Assembly: GCA_021464525.1 (NCBI GenBank)
Contig: JADRCO010000505.1
Location: forward strand, 1-32,282
Origin: Rhizophagus sp. LPA8_4_AMF
Taxonomy: Eukaryota; Glomeromycota; Glomeromycetes; Glomerales; Glomeraceae
Direction: 5' to 3'
DNA length: 32,282 nucleotides
Positions within the stretch are counted from its first letter, which is position 1, and each line of letters starts with the position of its first letter. Of the stretch, positions 21,175-31,178 are shown piece after piece. Made by a program: the position numbers and the translations under genes. The notes beneath the pieces were generated by a model that was not told where the DNA came from, did not search any database, and was given only the letters and a program-made list of their open reading frames with translations.

Positions 21175-21801
21175 TTAAAGAAATCGAATAATATTTTTGA
21201 CTTTACGTACAAACAATAATAAAATTATATATTTTATATCTAGATCAGAAGAACGTTCTTATTATAATTTTTATTATATTTTTTAATAGTAATTTATGAC
21301 AAAAATACGATTACACAACTTTATAACAAGAAATTTTTATTATTGACTCATTAATGCAAAATGAAACTATTACTCGCTAGAACTATTTGGACTTAATCAA
21401 TAGAACGCAAATATATATTTTTTTTTTTGCATGTTATTTAGGAAGCAAACCGAGGTCTTATGATTGTAATATATGGGGATAAATTACGTGATAATCGCAT
21501 ATACGAATAAATTGTTTAGAGTAGTGTTAACAGATAATGAAAAAAACAAGTAGACGAAAAAAAAAAAAATTTTTAAATGGCAAAAAATCCTTTTTGTTAT
21601 TTGGGTTAGTTTAAATTAATTTTATGTATTCCTTTTTTTTTATTGATTTAATAATAACTTGCGTGATTTTATAAATTTACTATATTTAGCGTTAGTATTT
21701 ACTATAGCGAACTTTAGAATGATCATCATACTCCTAATTTGTCGTACAAATTTTTGCTTAACCGTTATACAGTAGGGAAAAAATATATATATTGACCATT
21801 T
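21175..21801. other. Intergenic
   Basis: AT-rich with short homopolymers. Nothing recognised. Confidence 0.5.
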
Positions 21802-22059
21802 TTATTTAAATAATGGTTTCACTTTTTTTATGTTTCCTTTCTCGTTAATTTGTGCTCCACTTTTATTTCCATCATTTTCTTCTGTGAAATAATTACGCCA
21901 AATAGCCTAATACTTATAAAAGATATATCCATCTTGACTAAATAGGTATAAAAATAAAGTTGATTCATTAACTGCATTATCGTTATGTCGATAAATACTA
22001 AATTTAATTGTGACTTTTCCATAATACCATGGTAAATTCTTAAAATTCCATGTGAAAAT
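21802..22059 (-). pseudogene. Gene fragment with one in-frame stop, unknown family
   Basis: Minus-strand frame from about 22059: NFKNLPWYYGKVTIKFSIYR, then ESTLFLYLFSQDGYIFYKY, one TAG, then AIWRNYFTEENDGNKSGAQI and a natural-looking stop at 21804-21802. The composition is rich in aromatic and charged residues, as in a real protein, and unlike the overlapping frame, which starts with MEKSQ. No start codon or upstream exon was identified. The fragment lies head-to-head with the kinase gene that starts 120 bases to its right. Confidence 0.4.
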
Positions 22060-22179
22060 CTAGAAATACTTTCCGTATCATCAATAGAAAGTTCTTTTTA
22101 AAACTTCTAATAATGTATAATTCAAATATAAATACAGTACAGTCAAATTTCCATAACATATAGTAATTATCATAATAAA

Positions 22180-25131
22180 ATGGAACTTGTAAATACGAAT
22201 AATGAAAATTCATTTAACCCAACGCCAAGATTAAAATCTAGTCCTATACCGATTAAATTTATTTCTTTTAATGAGAATGATATAAATTGTGACTATTGTG
22301 GAGAAGAATATATTAATGTGCTTTTATGTTCTTACCAAAAATATTGCAAAAAATGTCTATCACGTTATATTCATGACATTAGTCATGTAACTGATAATAA
22401 TATATACTTGGACGTATATATTTACACAATGGACTTGTTTTGTAGTGAACATGAAATAAGTAGGACAAAAGTACCACAAAGTATTCAAGAATGCTGTGGA
22501 AATTGCTTGGAAATTTTATGTTTTAAACAAATAAATGGTTATTATATTAATGATTATAGACTTGATAATAACATTCTCACTAAATACAACAAAGTAATTG
22601 AAAGTGAAAAGGATTGTAAATTATGTGGAAAATCATTATATCAAGGAACAGATAAGTATATTATAAAACAATTTAAATTATGCTCAGATTGTTATCTAAT
22701 TTCTTCCAAATGTATAGAATCAACTTTGGTTGAAAAGGAAATTTTAATTGTTTACTTACCATGGTGGAATAATAATCATGATTGTTACATATGTAATTCA
22801 ATGTTAACATTTACATCAGATTGTCAAAAGTACTGTATAAGTTGCTACATATTTTATATTGGATGCAGATATTGTTTAACAACTAATATTATTTTTGGAC
22901 CTGCATGTCAATCTCAATGTAAAAAATGCAAAAGAATATCATCTATAAATATTGATTTTAATATTGATGATTTCATTTTTAATAATGTTATATGTGATAA
23001 TTTAAATAAATTAAATCTAGATGCTGGGTTTGCAAAAACTTTAAAAAAGATTGATAAATATTTTAGACCATATAATGACATAATATGCCCTATCTTTAAA
23101 AAAAAAGATAGTATAGGACCAATTTGGATACCATATTCTGAATTTACAGACGTAAAAGAAATAACAAGAGGGGGATATGGTATTATATATATAGCAACAC
23201 GATTAAGTAATAATGAAACTGTCATTTTAAAGAGATTTGAAAATTCTAAAAATAATGATAAAAATTTTTTAAATGAGGTAAATATCTTAAATATCATCTT
23301 TAATAATTTCTTACTAAATAAAATTAATCCTTAACTTAATTTAATCTTTAAATTTTTATAGTTAAATTCGATACAGCATTGTTTTTTAAGTTATACGAGT
23401 CATATTATCGAAACTTATGGCATCACAAAAGACCTTCAATTAGAGGATTACATAATAGTCATGAAATATGCATCAGAAGGAGATTTACACAAGTACTTGC
23501 AAAAGAATTTTACAGATATTGCATGGAATAAGCAAAAATCAAGTATTTTATGGCAAATTTCAGAAGGGTATTAATATTTCAAATTCATTACGGTAATTAT
23601 ATTCTTTAAATTTAGGTTATTGATTTTTTTTTATTTTAGACTTGAAGCTATACATAAAAGAAAATTTATGCATCGAGACTTCCATAGTGGAAACATATTA
23701 TTTGACTCACATAACAATAAGTACAATAAAAATCATCAATGGAAAATCGGAGATCTAGGATTATCACAAGCCGTAAATAATAAATCATCAAATAATGAAA
23801 TATATGGAGTAGTACCTTATATTGCACCAGAAATCTTTAAAGGATTTGAATTTACTAAGGAAGCTGATATTTATAGTTTTGGTATGATTATGTGGGAACT
23901 TACAACAGGTTGTAAACCTTTTTCAAATGTTAAACATGATCATACTCTTATTTATAAAGTTCTTGATGGAGAACGACCTAAAATTACAGAAGATACACCA
24001 GAATGTTATGCTAATTTAATGAAAAGTTGTTGGAACCCTGATCCCCAAAAAAGACCTTCTATAAAAGAAATTCGTTTAACTTTAGGTGGTTGGGCATTTA
24101 GATGTAAAAATAAAATAGAATTTGATCAAGCTGAATTAAAAAGAGAGAAACTGATAAAATTAAAGAAGATTGGTCCTGAATTTGCTGAAAAACGTCATTC
24201 GGAAGCTATTTATACAAGTAGGCCATTAAGTGCTTTAATTTCTAAATGTTCGTCCATCAATTCATCTTCAACAATTTCATCTGGTAATAAACAAGGTATT
24301 AATAAAAAAAAAGTTTAATGTTGATTTATAAATGTCATATTATTTACAAATTATATGTAATATTCTTTAGATTCTAATTATATCTCAGTTAATACAGAGT
24401 TTGCGGATACTATAAGGTATTTAACGTAACAAAAATATCTTTTTTTTTTGTTTTAAACGACATAACTAATTGTTTGCATTTATCGATTTATTTGTTTAGT
24501 TTGTCATCACAAAATTTAAGTTCTACAAGTCAAAATTGTTTAAACTCTCTGTATTCTAAATATGTCTCAGCAGAATTGGAACTTGATATAGATACTAAAA
24601 GGTATTAAAAATAACAATAAAAAACATGATTTAAAGTCAATTAAATTTTTTTAATTTATTAATATTTTACCTAGTTTAACGTCACAAAATTTAAATTCTA
24701 CGATTCAAAATTATTCAACCACTTCGGGTTCTAATTATATCTCGGCAGAATTGGAGTTTGATATAGATACTAAAAGGTATTTTAAATAATATAACAATAA
24801 AAAAAAAACGTTTTTAAAAGACACAACTAATTATTTAAATTTATTAATTTTTTTATTTAGTTTATCAACACAGAATTTAAGTACTACGGGTCAAAATTTT
24901 TCAACCTCTTCAAAAAGGAAAAGAAATGAAGTATTTTTAAACATCGAAACTCATGACAATGGTGGTAAGTAAATATTTATCTAACGCGATGTTATTATTA
25001 TATTATTTATCTTTTATTTTAATATTTATGTTAATATTTAATTTTTTTTATTTTAATCAAATTTAAAAATATTTAATGTAGGAAAACGTATTAAGTCTAT
25101 CCCCAATTATCCACAAAACTATAGAGGTTAA
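22180..25131 (+). CDS. TKL-type protein kinase with Cys-pair N-terminus and duplicated tail exons
   Basis: Proposed eight exons: 22180-23277, 23362-23567, 23640-24295 (or 24283), 24371-24416, 24500-24601, 24675-24776, 24861-24964 and 25082-25131. All are in phase, giving 787 residues (783 with the other donor). The N-terminus (35-270) has many Cys pairs (CDYC, CKKC, CCGNC, CKLC, CSDC, CYIC, CISC, CRYC, CKKC) that suggest zinc binding. The kinase domain spans about 320-600: glycine loop GGYG (331-334), Lys351, Glu366, HRDFHSGN with Asp448, DLG in place of DFG (473-475), APE (497-499), and DIYSFGMIMWEL. All catalytic residues are present, so it should be active. The tail is Ser/Asn-rich and made of repeated exon modules ending in AELE(L/F)DIDTK, then a basic KRKRNE and GKRIK. 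If splicing after exon 3 fails, translation stops at 24316 (660 residues). TKL kinases with this N-terminus are strongly multiplied in Glomeromycotina. Confidence 0.88.
24500..24776 (+). repeat. Tandem duplicated exon-intron unit in kinase tail
   Basis: Exons 24500-24601 and 24675-24776 are both exactly 102 nt, both have the same phase at each end, and each encodes a 34-residue module sharing SQNL and SAELE(L/F)DIDTK (about 22 of 34 residues identical by eye). Half-modules precede (24371-24416) and follow (24861-24964). The introns on either side also share words (acataactaatt and acacaactaatt), so whole exon-intron units were copied. Confidence 0.8.
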
Positions 25132-26681
25132 AATATTTCATTATTCTGTAGATACAGAATATATGGAAATTTAATAATTTTTATCGGATTTTTTTCAAAG
25201 AAATTGGAATCCGGTTATCCAAGATACTTATTTTAGGGCAAATTTCCTATTTTTGCATTTATAATAATTTACTATTTTCATACGCATACTACCACGTATA
25301 TATTATGAATGATGCAATTTATTAATCAAAAAAAATTGTGCTTTATAGAAACTTACAAAATTATGAAGCTGGAGCGATTAGAATTTTAGCCCGGCGACAC
25401 AAGTTGTCCCGTTCCACAGTTTGATTGGTTCCTGATCCTGCTTATCCATTCCGTTATGGGGAGATGATGCACGATTGCATCTTTATACATTTATAGATCA
25501 CATGAATTATTTGTCACGTGGTTATCGCACAACGTTTCCTAGTTTTAGTATAGCTGATAGCTAATGATAATTTTATTTTATTTATTTTATTTTTATTTTT
25601 ATTTTTTTTCTTAATTATTTTATAATAAAGGATTTTTTTAATTATATTTTTTAATGATAATTTATGATAAGGCAAGAAAATCAATTTTTTTGATTCTCAT
25701 AACTTACATGCGTTAATTTTCCAAAAAATGAAAAAACTTTATATAAATATTAACTAGAAAAATTTTGTTTTAACTATAACATATTAAAAAAGCCACATTT
25801 TTGGATAAAATCAAAAAATGCCTAGCTCAATATATAAATAAACGTAATCCGTCATGATGCATTAATCATTAATGCACCAAATTTAGGTTAGGTGATAAAA
25901 AAAATATTTTATGTCATTAGCCGATTAACGTTATGCTGATCATCACCTTTTAATTATCAAAGGATTCGGAAATAATCGGGACATGATTGGTCATTGCTAT
26001 TTTCTATTTTCTATTTATTTATTTTTAGGAATGAATTATTTTAATTATTTTAAATAATAAACTTTATATCAAAATAAAAGATTGTTTAACTAAAACCAGT
26101 ATTAATCATAATCAATATATTATCCCAAAAGCGTAAATTGGGCGTATTAAAATTAAATTAAATTTAGAATGTCGCAATCAACTCATGAGTTACACAAATA
26201 CGTTCTTTTTGAGTTTTACCTGGATAGATTGAAATTCAATCGGTTTTTCTTCATATTAAAAAGTTCTTTATTCTTTTTACTTTATTATTTAATTAAGTTT
26301 TTATTTAAAAAGTACAAATACATAAATTACACTTGAATAATTGTACAAATCGTTAGATACTTTGTATCACGTGATCTCGCTCACGCATTGGAGTAAATTC
26401 ATTTAAATGCTATGAATTCCTCATTTTTTTTTACCGATAAATTTTCGGATTTTTTCTCGATATTTTTATTTCAATTTCCTTTTTGCTTTCCTTTTCTCCA
26501 CTTGCATCCTAGAATTAAAAAAAATACGTAAACTTTTTTTTTTCGTTCTCATAAAATCGGAACTTTATAAAGAAAAAATATAATATATATAACTACGATC
26601 AAAAACAACAACAATAGAAAAAAAGATTTTATCAAATTTTCTCGATATTCGAACATTAATTTTTTTTAACATTACTTTTGT
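25132..26681. other. Intergenic and promoter region of surface protein
   Basis: No gene supported. A GC-richer patch lies at about 25375-25480. CACGTG sites lie at 25515 and 26368. A TATA-rich stretch at about 26565-26592 lies roughly 100 bases upstream of the next ATG. Confidence 0.45.
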
Positions 26682-28986
26682 ATGAAAAATTATTCGCTTG
26701 TCGGTTATAATAATTCACTACGATCATCAATAATGTATAAGAAAGCTTATTTAATAGCGTTTATTCTACTATTTCTTATAATAATAGATATAACAAATTC
26801 ACTTCCTGAATTGACATATCAGGAGACAGAACCTAACTTGTTAGCACTTTCTGGTGATTCATTTACTGATGGTACTTTAATCCTCCGTTTTGTTAAACAA
26901 TCTCAATTAGATAATTGTTATGAACCAACATTATATTTAAGAATAGTAAAGCCTGACGGTAATATAAAAAAGTTGGATCTTAATGACATACCTCAAAATA
27001 ATTTTTGTAGAACTATTTCATTAACTGGTACTCCATTTCATAAAAACGATCATAGTAAATCATACAACAACAATGATGATAATAAATATGACGGAGAAAA
27101 TGACAATAATGGAGGAAACAATAATAATGAAGGAAATGACAATGATGGAGGGAAAATTAATGATTCTAATAACGGAGTAAATAACAATCGTAGAGATAAT
27201 AATAACAATAATGGTGGAGGTCCAGGAGTTACGTCAGGAGGAGCAGCGCCTACGCCAGCAATACCTCCAACAAATATCTTGTTAGATGATATCACTGTAC
27301 ATGCATTATCAAAAAAATACGTTCTTCTTACATATTATTGTAATATACCTACGTCAAATGAACTATGTGGTAGAATTATAGATTTTAACGGTGAAACAAA
27401 AAGGTAAGTGACGCTTATTAAAAGCTTATTTCATTACTTTTTTTTAACTAATCATTTATTTATTTTCGTAGCATGATAACGTTTAATGATTTTAATGGTT
27501 CATGTACGAATCTTAAAATTACAAAGAGTTCTTACGATGATGGTGGATTTTTATATACCTGTTATAAACAAGAAATTAAATCGATAGAATGGATAACTTA
27601 CTCAGTACCGTAAGTCCAAAATATTTTTTTTTTTAGAAAATATTATGGCGCGAAATAATCTTACATGGTTTATTTTCTAAATAATTTAGGAATATTATTG
27701 ATGGTTCGATAACAGCAAAATATAGCGGAAAGATAGGAAATATTACGAGATATGACTTGACAAATATATTTGCGACAGAAGATAGAGGGTATTCAATTGT
27801 AACAGGATATTTCGATAATATACAAAATACACTACCACAATGGGTAGTAACGGCAAATTTTATAACAAATGATGGACAATCTAAAGGATCTTATTTAATT
27901 TACTCACAAGAAGTGGATACGATCAAAACGCTCAGTATACCAAGATGTAATATTGCTTATCAATTGTATGGATATAGTTGTGTATTATATATTGAAACTA
28001 ATGAAAGAACGTTTATAAATGTTGATTTCACATCAAAAGGAGCTGTATTGAATTCACAAATGTTTAGTGTAAGCCAATTAAATAATGTTAATACTCAATT
28101 ATATGATATTAGAAATCTTTATAAGGGTGGCGAAGTTTTCGTTATTACTACATCAGATAATAATATATATGGATTTGCGTATAGTAATGATGGAATGTAC
28201 AATAATACTTGGGCTTTACCCAATAATTATACTTATACTAGAAAAATTTATGGAATAAATACTGATAATACTGTTTGGGCTATTGCTGATAAGAGTAACA
28301 ACGCCATTGCTACGAACCAATGGACCATTGTATATTCAACTGCTTTAACGACATACTCAACAGGTAAAGGAAATATATGTTATTATAATATAAAAAAAAA
28401 ATTTATTTAATAAAAAAAAAATATTTTTTTTTTTTTAGTTCTAGGTGATGCAGGATATAGTTCATCATCAATATTATCAATAATGCCGGAAAGAAATGTA
28501 ATAATGACACCGAATTTTAATCAAATTACAATAACATATGTAATGAACAACATTGAACCTTCAACAGGTTATATTACAATTAGTCAAAAGAATGCAGATG
28601 AAGGTGATGATCTTATTAGAATCAAAATACCCGCAAAATCACCTCCAATTGGAACTGCAAATAATGTTATAATACACGGATCTGTAGTGAAAGTTACATT
28701 AGAAGATAGTATTTTTGATAGAGGAAATGCTACGTATATTATTAAAATTGACGATGATTTTGTTCAAGCTAACGGACAAAATTTAATTGGAGATACTTGG
28801 GAAGTTTCGACAGGTAAATTTAGTTATTTTTTATTTTTTTTATTTTTATTTAAATTTAACTTTTTGATTTTTTTTCAAAAAATTTTTTAGCATCTGGTTA
28901 TAGAAAGAATGAACCGGGTAATTTATTTTTTGTTTAATTATCTCACAATCACGTGATTGTGACGGCAAATTGTCATAACTTTATAT

Positions 28987-29027
<41 letters not shown>

Positions 29028-30570
29028 GTGACGCGAGAGCATCTATTCTTTTAACTCCAGTTGGAACAAGAAATTATTTAGGAAAGAAATATAGTAGAAA
29101 GACATACGTTGATGATTTGTCTAATGAAATTTCAGATGCGCTTGCAATTGAAAAAGGACGTATTTTTATACCGTATGATAGGTATCAATATATGAAAGAC
29201 ACGCGTGAAGTTCAAATTTTGTTACGTGTAGATATTAAAGACACAAAAACACCAGATCAACCAAGCTCAACTGCAATAAGAAACAGTTTAGACAAAGCTA
29301 TTATATCCAAAGGGAATTCTGCTATACCAATAGGACCGCGTACAAAGGATTTAGATTCTACTTATGGAGCTCCGGAAACTCGTAAGTTTCTTTATATAAT
29401 TTTTGGGGGGAAAAGAATCATTTTGTTTTATTACTAATATGTATGTTATTAAATTAGCTCATTTATGGCGTAAATATAAATTCATATTAATCGCGGTCGT
29501 AATTGTATTATTTCTACAACTATTATTATCATTCTTTTCGAGAAAGAGATTCTCTGGAGGAAGAAATTTCTTGACTATTGTCTTTTTTCCACTTATTTTA
29601 GTAGACTTTATATTAGATACTATTGTATTAGCAGTTCATGGAAAGGATCTAATGTGGTTCTTTATTTGCGGGTGCATATATTTCCCTTTGATTTTCTTTT
29701 TATAATATTATAATTTTAATATACTAATATACTTCTTTTTTTTTTTACTTACATTTATTTAATTACAGTTGGACATTTTATTTAGTACCAATTTTATTCA
29801 ATCTTATATTTTTATGGTTACTTATTAATTATCGATTAAATTCATCAGAAACTACTAAAAATTGGTTGAAAAAAAATCCAAATATCGCATTAATATTTAC
29901 ACTTTTATCATGTATAGATTTAGAATCTTTAAATGTTATATCATCAAGATGTGCTGGTTATAACGAATTAAATGCAAGATTTACAGAAAAAGGAAGAAAA
30001 AGTATTTTAATAACTATAATTATTATAACATTCATTAAGGATGTACCACAATTAATAATTTATTTATTATATCAAAGATATATAGTTATAACAACAATTT
30101 TATCAATATTAATATTATCATCATCATGTTTAATATTATTATTTAAAATAATTTCTTTTATTTATTTAATGTTCTTTTATAAACCTCATAAAACTTTATT
30201 AAGTACATTAGAAAAAATTGATGATTCAAATAATGATGATACAACTAATCTGGAAAGTGGTGAAGGTGATATACCTAAACTTGAGGCTACAATCGATCAT
30301 CAAAATGGAGTAGTAACTGAACTTGGAAATATTGGTATATCGAACGAAACTTATATTGATGATAATGATGACAAAATTTCGCCAACAAAGGAGGAAATTA
30401 CTGAGGGAGAATCATTATCTGGTAATATTTCTGGAAATAAATCTCACACAAATAAACGAACTACTGAAGAACAAATCACTGAAGAAGAAACTACTAAAGA
30501 ATGTGAAGAAATTGTCACAACTACTACCAGAATTATACAGAAGAAGAAAGTGGTAATAATAAAGAAATAA
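26682..30570 (+). CDS. Large secreted/polytopic surface protein, XKR-like membrane region
   Basis: Eight exons: 26682-27403, 27472-27609, 27690-28363, 28439-28813, 28891-28917, 29028-29381, 29458-29671 and 29769-30570. All are in phase (1,101 residues). The exon-7 donor is a weak GTGCAT. A downstream in-frame ATG at 26733 gives a cleaner signal peptide (MYKKAYLIAFILLFLIIIDI) and may be the true start. Residues about 130-190 are Asn/Asp/Gly low complexity. The 190-760 region is beta-rich and probably extracellular. From about 765 several hydrophobic helices follow (KFILIAVVIVLFLQLLLSFF, FPLILVDFILDTIVLAV, FYLVPILFNLIFLWLLI), then ITFIKDVPQLIIYLLYQ, which recalls the E-D-x-P-Q segment of XK-related proteins. 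A Glu/Thr-rich cytoplasmic tail ends in KKKVVIIKK. Possible cell-surface sensor or wall protein; the function is unknown. Confidence 0.8.
27055..27250 (+). repeat. Low-complexity Asn/Asp/Gly-coding tract
   Basis: AAY/GAY/GGA-rich sequence inside exon 1 of the surface protein encodes stretches such as NNGGNNNNEGNDNDGG, followed by a Gly/Ala/Pro linker. It probably varies in length between strains. Confidence 0.8.
28943..28962. repeat. Perfect 20-bp palindrome with CACGTG core
   Basis: TCACAATCACGTGATTGTGA is its own reverse complement. It lies in intron 5 of the surface-protein gene, followed by a T-run of 34 (28991-29024) and the AAG acceptor. Confidence 0.9.
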
Positions 30571-30582
30571 ACCTTAATGTAG

Positions 30583-30658
30583 GGTTTCCACATTACAATC
30601 TAAAATCACTACAGAAACTATAACAACCGAAGATGGAGATACTATTTTTATCAAGTAA
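30583..30658 (+). other. Out-of-frame coding-like tail after surface-protein stop
   Basis: Downstream of the TAA at 30568-30570, a different frame reads VSTLQSKITTETITTEDGDT and then IFIK and a stop. It has the same Thr/Glu flavour as the end of the annotated protein. No in-phase donor links it, so it is probably a tail cut off by a frameshift. Confidence 0.4.
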
Positions 30659-30660
30659 TA

Positions 30661-31060
30661 GTAATGAGTTTATGCTTATTGTATAGCCTATAGCGTGTTT
30701 AAGTTATTAGAGTTTTAATGTAAATAGTCAAATAGTATATTATTTTAATAATTTGTATTTTACATTGCTAGCACTGCAAATTCTACTGTATGTTACTAAT
30801 AAAATTATCAGTATATAAATATCATAGATTTTACCAATTAAATATTGTTTTTTAAGCGTTAAAAGGTATTTTCTAACTACCGTGAAATAAACGTAATATA
30901 ATTTTAAGGCATTTGAAGCTAACTCATCATCCAATGATTATGGTAAGATGGAATTTGATTAAATTGAAGTAATAAATTGATTAATCAAGCTCTTGTAAAT
31001 TTGTGAATTTGTAATGGCTTTAAATAATTAAGTATCTAAAAATTTTGTTAACATTGACGC
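30661..31060. other. Intergenic
   Basis: AT-rich, nothing recognised. Confidence 0.5.
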
Positions 31061-31065
31061 TAAAG

Positions 31066-31178
31066 CTCCGAATGAGTCGGCTCGAGAAGCCTTTATGTGG
31101 CTTGGCTTGTTTAAACTAATTGAGCTTAGCTTGTTTCAAGCTGGAGCAGAGCCGGCTCGAGCGGCTCGGCTCGAAAAA
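31066..31178. repeat. GC-rich GGCTCG-word repeat
   Basis: Words of the type ggctcga, ggcttg and gagcttagcttg recur many times within about 110 bases, ending in gccggctcgagcggctcggc. It stands out from the AT-rich flanks. Likely a degenerate short tandem or mobile-element-derived repeat. Confidence 0.6.

Noticed and set aside
22914-23297. Minus-strand open frame of 127 codons
   Set aside because: Shadow of kinase exon 1.
25375-25480. GC-richer patch considered as a tRNA or other small RNA gene
   Set aside because: It does not fold into a cloverleaf by eye and lacks matching A- and B-box words.
27050-27295. Minus-strand Leu/Pro/Ser-rich frame
   Set aside because: Mirror of the Asn/Asp/Gly low-complexity tract of the surface protein.
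30323-30556. Plus-strand open frame of 77 codons in a second frame
   Set aside because: Overlaps surface-protein exon 8 in a different frame and has no independent support.
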